Below, one piece after another: positions 24,472-31,237 of a stretch of DNA of 64,000 nt; the stretch's first letter is position 1, and every line of letters starts with the position of its first letter. This DNA comes from DTU072 sp050309775 (GTDB lineage Bacteria; Bacillota; Clostridia; Christensenellales; DTU072). The stretch lies in assembly GCA_050309775.1 (NCBI GenBank), contig JBNRMV010000013.1, forward strand, positions 1-64,000. Direction: 5' to 3'. A program made the translations under genes and the position numbers. Under the pieces are notes generated by a model. It was not told where the DNA came from and did no database searches. It saw only the letters and a program-made list of their open reading frames with translations.

Positions 24472-25848
24472 ATGAAACTTTGGAACGGAAGGTTTGAAAA
24501 AGACAGCGACAAACTTGCTGACGAATACAACACTTCTTTGCCGGTGGACAAAAAAATGTACCGTCAAGACATTGCCGCCAGCCTTGCGCATGCAAAAATG
24601 CTTGAAAAATGCGGCATTATCTCCGATTATGACGCAAAATCAATTAAAAGCGGACTGGAAAGCATACTTAAGGACATAGAAAATGGTTATCTTGAATTTG
24701 AGAATGCCGAAGACATTCATATGTTTGTCGAAGAAAAGCTGACGGCGCGCATAGGCAATCCCGGCAAAAAACTGCACACCGCCCGCAGCCGCAACGACCA
24801 AGTAGTCACAGATTTTAAGCTATACATAAAAGACAGCATAACCGAAATAAAGGCAGAAATAAAAGAACTTATCGCCACGCTTGTGGCGCTGTCCAAACAG
24901 CACACAAACACTTATATGCCCGGCTTTACGCACATGCAAAAGGCGCAGCCTATCACCCTTGCATTCCATCTTATGGCATATGCAGAAATGTTTTATAGGG
25001 ATTTAGTCAAATTTGACAATGCCTATAAAAACACCGACTTCTGCCCTCTTGGTTCCGGAGCGCTTGCAGGCACAACCTACCCTATTGACAGAAAGTTCAC
25101 GGCAAACGAACTGGGTTTTGCAGACATAACCTACAATGCTTTAGACGCCGTATCAGACAGGGATTATGTGGCGGAATACCTCTTTGTATCAACGCTCACG
25201 ATGACCCACCTTTCACGATTTGCAGAAGAAATAATCACATGGGCAAGCAATGAATACCGCTTTATTGAGCTTTCCGACGCTTTCAGCACCGGTAGCAGCA
25301 TAATGCCCCAAAAGAAAAACCCCGACATGGCGGAACTTGTGCGCGGCAAAACAGGCAGAGCGCTGGGCAATCTGACAGCCATGCTGTCAATCCTGAAAGC
25401 CCTGCCCCTTGCCTACAACAAGGACATGCAAGAGGACAAGGATTTGTTGTTCCAAACTGAAGATGCGCTAATAAAGAGCCTTGTCATTTTCCGCAAAATG
25501 CTCGAAACGGCAAGTTTCAACAAAAAGAATATGCTTTCCTCGGCTGCGCTTGGCTTTACGAACGCTACTGATTTTGCCGACTATCTGACAAAAAAAGGCG
25601 CTCCGTTCAGAGAGGCCCACGCAATCACCGGCAAACTGGTTGCTTATTGCATATCAATAAAAAAACCCATTGAAAAATTGCCGCTGATAAAGTTGCAGGA
25701 ATTCAGCCCGTTGGTAGAAGATGATATTTTTAAAATGCTGTCGATAAAAACGCTTATCAACAACCGCTCAATAGAAGGCGGCACAGCGCCCGTAGCCGTG
25801 CGGCAAGCCATTCGGCTTATGGAAAAAAAAGTAGCAAAAATAAAATAA
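24472..25848 (+). CDS. argH: argininosuccinate lyase
   Basis: A 458-residue fumarase/aspartase superfamily enzyme that splits argininosuccinate into arginine and fumarate. The signature GSSIMPQKKNPD (near residue 280, with the catalytic Ser) and the substrate-binding HTARSRNDQ are intact. AAGGAGTTATC is the ribosome-binding site. It shares the argG promoter, and a terminator follows. Confidence 0.96.
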   Translation: MKLWNGRFEKDSDKLADEYNTSLPVDKKMYRQDIAASLAHAKMLEKCGIISDYDAKSIKSGLESILKDIENGYLEFENAEDIHMFVEEKLTARIGNPGKKLHTARSRNDQVVTDFKLYIKDSITEIKAEIKELIATLVALSKQHTNTYMPGFTHMQKAQPITLAFHLMAYAEMFYRDLVKFDNAYKNTDFCPLGSGALAGTTYPIDRKFTANELGFADITYNALDAVSDRDYVAEYLFVSTLTMTHLSRFAEEIITWASNEYRFIELSDAFSTGSSIMPQKKNPDMAELVRGKTGRALGNLTAMLSILKALPLAYNKDMQEDKDLLFQTEDALIKSLVIFRKMLETASFNKKNMLSSAALGFTNATDFADYLTKKGAPFREAHAITGKLVAYCISIKKPIEKLPLIKLQEFSPLVEDDIFKMLSIKTLINNRSIEGGTAPVAVRQAIRLMEKKVAKIK

Positions 25849-25875
25849 TTTGCAATGAATTAAATTCTATTTATA

Positions 25876-25910
25876 AAAACAACGGGCATCTTGCCCGTTG
25901 TTTTGTTTTT
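25876..25910 (+). terminator. terminator of argGH
   Basis: A 12-bp stem, AAAACAACGGGC with GCCCGTTGTTTT (25876-25904), followed by GTTTTT. It may also end the minus-strand ABC operon, whose last stop is at 25962. Confidence 0.85.
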
Positions 25911-25961
25911 GGTTGAAAGATTTTTGCTTTGCTTTTGGCGTAAGGCAGCATGAAAGCGTAT

Positions 25962-26666
25962 TTATTGATTAAAATGCCGATAAATCTCTGTGCGAACGGC
26001 AATAAGATTGTCATCTGAAAGTTGTCGTTGCTCCTGCGGATAGTCAATAGCTTGTTGATACAGTATTTTTGCCCTGTCGGAAAGCAATGTAATGCTATCA
26101 GAAATCAACAGCGCCTCATCTATGTCATGCGTGACGAACACTACGGTTTTTTTGTTCTTGCGCCACAGCTTTATGAAAGCTTCTATCAGTCTTTTTTTTA
26201 GGCTGATATCCAACCCCTTGAACGGCTCATCCATAAGCAACAAATCAGACGGATATACAAAAGCCCTCGCCATAGCCACACGCTGCGCCATGCCGCCGCT
26301 TAGTTGTCTTGGATAAGCGTCTTTTCTGTCCTCAAGTTCGACGGTGCGCAATAGGTCAAGAATTTTTTCTCGCCGCTTGTCCTTGTTCGGCTCAACGCTT
26401 TTCAGCACAAATTCAAGATTGCCATATATTGTAAGGTTGGGCAAAAGGCGCTGACTTTGAAATATATAACTGATACTGTCGGACACACCCTCAATTTTGC
26501 CCTCAAACGGGATTAGACGGCTGATTACATTCAACACCGTAGTTTTGCCGCAGCCTGACGGTCCCAACAAGCAGGATATTTCGCCCTCGGCAAAAGTCAT
26601 ATTGAAGTTTTGCAACACTTTCAGGCTGCCAAAACTCTTGTTTATGTCAATTAGCTTTATTTCCAT
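25962..26666 (-). CDS. ABC transporter ATP-binding protein (SsuB/TauB type)
   Basis: A 234-residue ATPase with all catalytic motifs: Walker A (GPSGCGKTTV), signature (LSGGMAQRV), Walker B (LLLMDEPF) and the switch His (VTHDIDEA). It pairs with the permease and binding protein just upstream; the start lies inside the end of the permease gene. Importers of this class carry sulfonates, nitrate, pyrimidine precursors and similar small organic molecules. The substrate cannot be read from the sequence. Confidence 0.9.
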   Translation of the reverse strand: MEIKLIDINKSFGSLKVLQNFNMTFAEGEISCLLGPSGCGKTTVLNVISRLIPFEGKIEGVSDSISYIFQSQRLLPNLTIYGNLEFVLKSVEPNKDKRREKILDLLRTVELEDRKDAYPRQLSGGMAQRVAMARAFVYPSDLLLMDEPFKGLDISLKKRLIEAFIKLWRKNKKTVVFVTHDIDEALLISDSITLLSDRAKILYQQAIDYPQEQRQLSDDNLIAVRTEIYRHFNQ

Positions 26667-27418
26667 CTTACCACCAATTTTTTAAGAAGCACAACCGCCA
26701 TTTCAAGCAAATAGCTCAGTATTATTGCGGCTATCGTCCAAGCAAAAAGCGAGGCTGTTTCAAGATAGGCTTTTGAGAACTGCATCATAACCCCCATGCT
26801 GTCCCTTGTATAAGAAAGCACCTCAGCGGCTATGACAAGTTTTATGTTGAGCGACACAGCGGCGCGCACAGCGTCAAAAAATAAGGGAAATATTGACGGC
26901 AAATATAATTCCGTCAGCTTTTGCCGCCGCCCTACCTTATATACTTTCGCCATTTCTATTAAATCTTCATCAATGTTCGTAAAAGCTGAATAAAAACTTG
27001 TAAAAAGCGTGGGGAAGATTATCAAAAATGAAATGAACATCGGCGTAATTTGGGCAGTAAACCAAATCAAGCTGAGCAGTATGACCGACATTGTCGGCAT
27101 AGCCCTTGTGATAATGACCAGCGGTGAAAGCAGTTTGCCTATCGGCTTGAAAAAAGCAGAAAGGGCGGCAAGCGCCAGCGCCGCCGACATCGACATGGCA
27201 AAACTTAGCATTGCCCTTGTCAGCGTGCCGCCTATTGCCGTCCAAAACTCTTTTGTAACGGCAAGCTGTCCAAGCTGCCGCAAACATTGTATGGGACTGG
27301 GCAATATTATCTCAATATCAATTATTCCCGCAATGATATACCATGCCGCAAAAAAAACTGCAAGCGACAAGACGGGATAAAGAATATTGAGATAATTTTT
27401 TAATGCCTTAGTTTTCAT
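26657..27418 (-). CDS. ABC transporter permease (SsuC/TauC type)
   Basis: A 253-residue BPD-transport permease with six predicted membrane segments. The EAA loop lies around residues 150-185 (EMAKVYKVGRRQKLTELYLPS). It starts 5 bases after the binding-protein stop and overlaps the ATPase start. Confidence 0.9.
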   Translation of the reverse strand: MKTKALKNYLNILYPVLSLAVFFAAWYIIAGIIDIEIILPSPIQCLRQLGQLAVTKEFWTAIGGTLTRAMLSFAMSMSAALALAALSAFFKPIGKLLSPLVIITRAMPTMSVILLSLIWFTAQITPMFISFLIIFPTLFTSFYSAFTNIDEDLIEMAKVYKVGRRQKLTELYLPSIFPLFFDAVRAAVSLNIKLVIAAEVLSYTRDSMGVMMQFSKAYLETASLFAWTIAAIILSYLLEMAVVLLKKLVVRWK

Positions 27419-27423
27419 ATTTA

Positions 27424-28383
27424 TCAGATATTATACAGTCCCTCTCCTGGCATTTTGCCGCCGATTGAAGCTGCGGCAAAATTCAGGTGCATTTGCAAAT
27501 AAGCGTCTATTTCGTCTTTTATTTCAGCTGCCGGCACAAATCCTAAGTTGGAACGCTCAATTACGGCGGCAGTTATGTTCTTCAGGCTGCTGCCGTTTGC
27601 CGTCAGTCCCGATTGTACCTTGTCTGGGTTTTGGGCTGCCCAATCAGCTCCTTCGGCTACCTTATCAAGAAAAGCAGCGACAAAAGCAGAATGGTCTTTC
27701 AGCACACTGCCCTTAACGACTGTCGATACCTGAGGATAGCTACCGCCCCATTCCTCCTGAAGGTCCATAACGACTTTGAAGTCGCTGTTTTTGCCAAGCG
27801 CCGCCGTCACTTGCGGCTCGCCAAGCACTGCATAATCAATGGTGTTGTTTGCCACAAAGCCTATTAAAGTATTGGCTTCAGCGGCATATTTCAACGCTAT
27901 TTTTCCGTCAATTCTTTCGTCGCTGACTTGAAAATTGCCTGCGCCGGCAAGATACTTAAAGAGAAAATCAGGAGTGCCGCCCGGTCCGAGGTTGCCGACA
28001 AGCTTGCCTTTCAAATCATCCATGGAATTTATTTCTGTCTTACCTATGACATAAAGCACGCCAAAGACATTTGAGCCGACTATTTTTATGTCGATACCGC
28101 CGTTGTAGTGTTTTGATGCCAGAATGGTTGGCATAAGGGCAATGTCTGCGCTGCCGTTCAGTATTGCGGCATTCAGAGGGTCTACCCCGTTCAAAATCTC
28201 ATAAGTGACTTCATAGCCGTCAAACTCCGGCGACTCATAAAGCATTTTTGCCATGGCAAGCGACGGCGCGCCATCGGGCATGACTACTTTGATTTGTATT
28301 TTGTCTTCCGCTGGTTTACATCCGGCAAACAGCGCCGCGCAAAGCGCAAGTACCAATACGAAAATAAATAATTTCTTTTTCAT
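27424..28383 (-). CDS. ABC transporter substrate-binding lipoprotein (SsuA/NMT1 type)
   Basis: A 319-residue lipoprotein: a basic, hydrophobic signal peptide with lipobox LFAGC, the lipidated cysteine being C22. The mature part matches the NMT1/SsuA binding-protein class (PDGAPSLAMAKML, NGSADIALMP, GNLGPGGTPDFLF). Ligands of this class include sulfonates, thiamine pyrimidine precursors and xanthine. There is no TPP riboswitch upstream, so a thiamine link is not supported. AAAGGAG precedes the ATG. It follows the TM1266-type regulator by 21 bases. Confidence 0.9.
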   Translation of the reverse strand: MKKKLFIFVLVLALCAALFAGCKPAEDKIQIKVVMPDGAPSLAMAKMLYESPEFDGYEVTYEILNGVDPLNAAILNGSADIALMPTILASKHYNGGIDIKIVGSNVFGVLYVIGKTEINSMDDLKGKLVGNLGPGGTPDFLFKYLAGAGNFQVSDERIDGKIALKYAAEANTLIGFVANNTIDYAVLGEPQVTAALGKNSDFKVVMDLQEEWGGSYPQVSTVVKGSVLKDHSAFVAAFLDKVAEGADWAAQNPDKVQSGLTANGSSLKNITAAVIERSNLGFVPAAEIKDEIDAYLQMHLNFAAASIGGKMPGEGLYNI

Positions 28384-28404
28384 AACGCAACTCCTTTTTC
28401 TTGT

Positions 28405-28656
28405 TTATATTTCTACCGCCGTTACTGCGGATTTTACCGTTATATTTTTCAATCTGCCGATACGGCCGCCCAAGGCGTTTATTTCCTCGTTCGTTCCCTT
28501 GACAATCAGCGCCATCGCTGAAACGCCGCTTTCTCTGTCAGGTACTCCCATTCTGCCGATTATGATATCGCTGTACTCGCCCAACAGTTTTTGCAACTCA
28601 ACGGCTATTCCTCTGTCACCTTTTATGACCAGTCCAATTACTCCCACTCTTTTCAT
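28405..28656 (-). CDS. TM1266-family iron-only hydrogenase system regulator
   Basis: An 83-residue single ACT-like/NikR-C-like domain protein. The pattern VGVIGLVI...YSDIIIGRMGVP...GVSAMALIV...LGGRIGRLKNITVK follows the TM1266 (TIGR03959) family, which is found with [FeFe]-hydrogenase maturation genes and is thought to sense a small ligand. No hydrogenase gene lies in this window; instead it heads an ABC importer operon. GGAGAG precedes the ATG at 28656. Longer in-frame starts would run into the leader terminator, so I reject them. Confidence 0.85.
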   Translation of the reverse strand: MKRVGVIGLVIKGDRGIAVELQKLLGEYSDIIIGRMGVPDRESGVSAMALIVKGTNEEINALGGRIGRLKNITVKSAVTAVEI

Positions 28657-28727
28657 TTTTCTCTCCATTTTAACTATTTTTTGCCTGCAGTTTAGCTTAT
28701 TCTGTAATTGTAAACTACTAGGCAAAT

Positions 28728-28756
28728 AAAAAACCGCTCTTTTGTCAAAGAGCGGC
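28728..28756 (-). terminator. attenuator-type terminator in the TM1266/ABC leader
   Basis: On the minus strand CCGCTCTTT (plus 28734-28742) pairs with AAAGAGCGG (28747-28755), a 9-bp stem with a 4-base loop, followed by TTTTTT. It lies about 100 bases after the predicted transcription start and 70 bases before the first gene, so it would end the transcript before any coding sequence. Confidence 0.75.
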
Positions 28757-28848
28757 ATTGATAACACAAAACTATATGGCAGTCCTACTGCCAGTCTATA
28801 TGTCGTAGTGCTTACTCTCTGATAAAAATCATCGATTCAGGTTACTAT
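28757..28848 (-). ncRNA. structured leader, candidate riboswitch of unknown ligand
   Basis: On the minus strand a rod-like fold can be drawn: TAAGCAC with GTGTTA (plus 28808-28814 and 28762-28767), a six-base internal loop on each side, an AUAU/AUAU helix, a five-base bulge, then GGCAGT/ACTGCC (28778-28792) capped by AGG. It lies directly before the intrinsic terminator. It does not match the TPP, purine, cobalamin, SAM, ZTP, fluoride or guanidine-I consensus as I know them. Confidence 0.4.
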
Positions 28849-28854
28849 ACTATT

Positions 28855-28884
28855 ATGATATATGTTGACAAAAGAATTGTCAAC
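28855..28884 (-). promoter_or_regulatory. promoter and operator of the TM1266/ABC operon
   Basis: On the minus strand TTGACA (28883-28878), 17 bases, TATCAT (28860-28855). A perfect inverted repeat GTTGACAA-5-TTGTCAAC (28864-28884) includes the -35 box, suggesting a repressor site. It overlaps the stop codon of the gene upstream. Confidence 0.6.
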
Positions 28885-29935
28885 CGTAATAAACACAATT
28901 CTCGCTGTTGATGTCAAACAATTTCAGGCTGTGCAAATCAATATTTAGGCCTTGCGGCAAAGAGCCATTTTCTGTTTTTGTGACTATATCGACGCCGTTT
29001 ATGTCGCTGTGCATAAAAGGTGTATTATTATAATATTCTATATATTTATATCCATATTTAATATCCCCCTCTGCAAGCGTTTCAAAACAGGCCGTCACCT
29101 CTCCGCCTACATAGATGGGGTTTATCAATTTTTTTACGTCTAAAGCAATGCGCTTGCCCAGAAGTTCAATAAAAACTCCTTCTTCATATTCTCCGACCTT
29201 GACCGTAAGCATATTTGTTGCATAACTATGCATAAACTTGTAAGAAGTCAAGCAGCGTGGGGAATTTTTTAATTTATTTATGTCCCCCTCGTCGACGACA
29301 TAGCCATAATTCATTATTATTATATTCTGCCCCACCGACATGGCTTCATCGGCTTTTGAGGTGGCAAAAAGTACTGCTCCTTCCAACTCTTTTATATGCG
29401 GCAACAGTCTTGAAAACAGTTCTTGTCTGTGTTGCGGCTCGGCAATTCTAAATATATCGTCAAAAAGATATACAGAGGCTTTGCGCAGTTTCGTTCTCGC
29501 AAACATAACAAGCAGCTTTTGGCAACCGTTCAGCGTGCTTATTTTCTCAAACAAAATATCGGATATACCAATTTTTTTGGCGACGGACAGAATGCTTTGT
29601 TTTATTGTTTCCTTATTTATCTTGCGGATTTTCAAAGGATATGCCAAATTGTAATAGACCGTACGCAGATTAAACAATCCGCCGTCTTCATAAAGTAACA
29701 TGACATCTCTGTCTTTCGGCGGCTTTTTTGTGATATCAACGCCGTTTATGAGTATTTCTCCGCTTTGGGCGGGATACAAACCGGCTATGCATTTCAAAAG
29801 AGAGGTTTTGCCGCCCTCCTGAGCCGCAAGCACCGCCGTGCATTCTCCACCGCCGCATTCCATTGACAAGCCGTTGACTCCGGTATTGCCGTAGGTATAG
29901 CTTTGCACAAGATTGTTTATTACAAGATTTTTCAT
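28880..29935 (-). CDS. degenerate MalK-like ABC ATPase homologue, probably non-hydrolysing
   Basis: A 351-residue protein with the layout of a MalK/UgpC ATPase: nucleotide-binding domain to about residue 235, then an OB/TOBE-like tail. The catalytic motifs are altered. Walker A reads AAQEGGKTS (first Gly lost, GKT kept); the Q-loop Gln is E83; the signature is LNGCQ (135-139) instead of LSGGQ; Walker B ends FDD (158-160) instead of DE; the switch His is S193. It stands alone, with no permease or binding protein. The -10 box is 6 bases from the ATG and there is no Shine-Dalgarno site, so the mRNA may be leaderless. It is divergent from argD. It could be a regulator or a decaying gene, but the frame is intact. 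Confidence 0.8.
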   Translation of the reverse strand: MKNLVINNLVQSYTYGNTGVNGLSMECGGGECTAVLAAQEGGKTSLLKCIAGLYPAQSGEILINGVDITKKPPKDRDVMLLYEDGGLFNLRTVYYNLAYPLKIRKINKETIKQSILSVAKKIGISDILFEKISTLNGCQKLLVMFARTKLRKASVYLFDDIFRIAEPQHRQELFSRLLPHIKELEGAVLFATSKADEAMSVGQNIIIMNYGYVVDEGDINKLKNSPRCLTSYKFMHSYATNMLTVKVGEYEEGVFIELLGKRIALDVKKLINPIYVGGEVTACFETLAEGDIKYGYKYIEYYNNTPFMHSDINGVDIVTKTENGSLPQGLNIDLHSLKLFDINSENCVYYG

Positions 29936-29941
29936 ACAAAT

Positions 29942-29969
29942 ATTATACCTTATTATGATAATATTGCAA
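29942..29969 (-). promoter_or_regulatory. promoter of the degenerate ABC gene, predicted leaderless
   Basis: On the minus strand TTGCAA (29969-29964), 16 bases, TATAAT (29947-29942), then 6 bases to the ATG. It lies back to back with the argD promoter; the two -35 boxes are 8 bases apart. Confidence 0.6.
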
Positions 29970-29976
29970 GATAATA

Positions 29977-30006
29977 TTTGCATAATTATACATTTTGATA
30001 TATAAT
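29977..30006 (+). promoter_or_regulatory. argD-carB-argF promoter with ARG box (ArgR operator)
   Basis: TTGCAT (29978-29983), 17 bases, TATAAT (30001-30006). The ARG-box-like core TGCAT-AATT-ATACA (29979-29992) fits TGAAT-WWWW-ATTCA with one mismatch per half. The 18-base box begins one base before the -35, exactly as at argG. Confidence 0.7.
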
Positions 30007-30034
30007 GATTTGAAGAATATTTTTGGGAGGACAT

Positions 30035-31234
30035 ATGAAAACAGCTTCGGAAATAATAAATCTCGACAAGAAATATATTCTTGCCACTTATGAGCCGCAC
30101 AACATCGTCTTTGATAAAGGTCAAGGCTCAAAGCTATACGATATTGAGGGCAGAGAGTATCTTGACTTTCTCGCCGGCATAGCCGTATGCTCATTGGGGC
30201 ATAACCACAAAAAACTTGTGAAGTGCATAAAAGACCAGGCGTCAAAACTTATAATAGCCAGTAACTATTTTTATACCGAACCCAGAGGAGCGCTTGCCGA
30301 AAAACTAATCAAAGGTACGCACTTCTCCAAGGCGTTTTTTACAAACAGCGGCGCCGAATCCAACGAAACGGCATTCAAAGTAGCAAAAAAGTTTTTTAAC
30401 GCGCAAAATCAAAGCAGATATAAGATTGTCACCTGTCTGAACTCCTTTCACGGCAGAACAATTGCCGCCGTAACCGCCACAGGTCAAGAAAAGTATAACA
30501 AACCCTTTGCGCCCATGCCCAACTGGTTTGTCTATGTTCCTTTCAACGACAAAGAGGCGCTGCGCAATGCCCTCTGCGACCCCACAGTCGGCGCTTTCAT
30601 GGTGGAGTGCATACAAGGCGAAGGCGGCGTGCTGCCTGCAACGCAGGAATATTTGGAATTTGCCAGAAAACAAACAAAAAAGAATGGGCAGTTGCTTATC
30701 GTAGACGAAGTGCAGACGGGCATTTATCGTACAGGAAAAATGTACGGATACCAAAACTACCGCATAAAACCCGACATTGTCACGCTTGCAAAGGGCTTAG
30801 GCGGCGGATTCCCTATCGGCGCATGCCTGATTACCGAGCAACTTGCGCAAGTTATGAAAGTCGGCGACCATGGCACTACTTACGGCTCAAATCCCCTTGC
30901 CTGTAAAACAGCGCTCACCGTGATAAGCGAACTAAAAAAGACAAAAATGCAGGCGCACATAAATGAAGTTTCACTTTTCCTTGCGCAGAGCCTACAATCT
31001 TTTACACAGTACCCCTTTGTTAAGGAAATCAGAGGCGCAGGACTGATGATGGGCATAGAGTTCCAAAAACCGGTTGAAGCCAAAACAGTTTCAAATGCGT
31101 TACTGAACAAAGGCGTTGTCACCTCCGCCGCCGGCAGCAACACACTCAGACTGGTGCCGCCTCTTATCATAACGAAAGAAGAAATCGCAAATATGTGCGA
31201 AATCCTGAACGAGGTATTAAAGGAGATAAAATAA
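30035..31234 (+). CDS. argD: acetylornithine aminotransferase
   Basis: A 399-residue class-III PLP aminotransferase that makes N-acetylornithine. TNSGAESNETAFK, LNSFHGRT and LIVDEVQTGIYRTGKMYGYQ are typical, and the PLP lysine lies in TLAKGLGGGFPIGA. The ATG at 30035 has TGGGAGG just upstream. It is the first gene of argD-carB-argF. The neighbours support the acetylornithine substrate rather than ornithine or GABA. Confidence 0.95.
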   Translation: MKTASEIINLDKKYILATYEPHNIVFDKGQGSKLYDIEGREYLDFLAGIAVCSLGHNHKKLVKCIKDQASKLIIASNYFYTEPRGALAEKLIKGTHFSKAFFTNSGAESNETAFKVAKKFFNAQNQSRYKIVTCLNSFHGRTIAAVTATGQEKYNKPFAPMPNWFVYVPFNDKEALRNALCDPTVGAFMVECIQGEGGVLPATQEYLEFARKQTKKNGQLLIVDEVQTGIYRTGKMYGYQNYRIKPDIVTLAKGLGGGFPIGACLITEQLAQVMKVGDHGTTYGSNPLACKTALTVISELKKTKMQAHINEVSLFLAQSLQSFTQYPFVKEIRGAGLMMGIEFQKPVEAKTVSNALLNKGVVTSAAGSNTLRLVPPLIITKEEIANMCEILNEVLKEIK

Positions 31235-31237
31235 TAT

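Noticed and set aside
25962..28383. ABC importer as a thiamine-precursor (ThiXYZ) transporter
   Set aside because: No TPP riboswitch precedes it, although one clearly controls thiT in the same window.
28405..28767. Longer start at 28767 for the TM1266-family gene
   Set aside because: It would place the leader terminator inside the coding region; GGAGAG before 28656 and family length support the short form.
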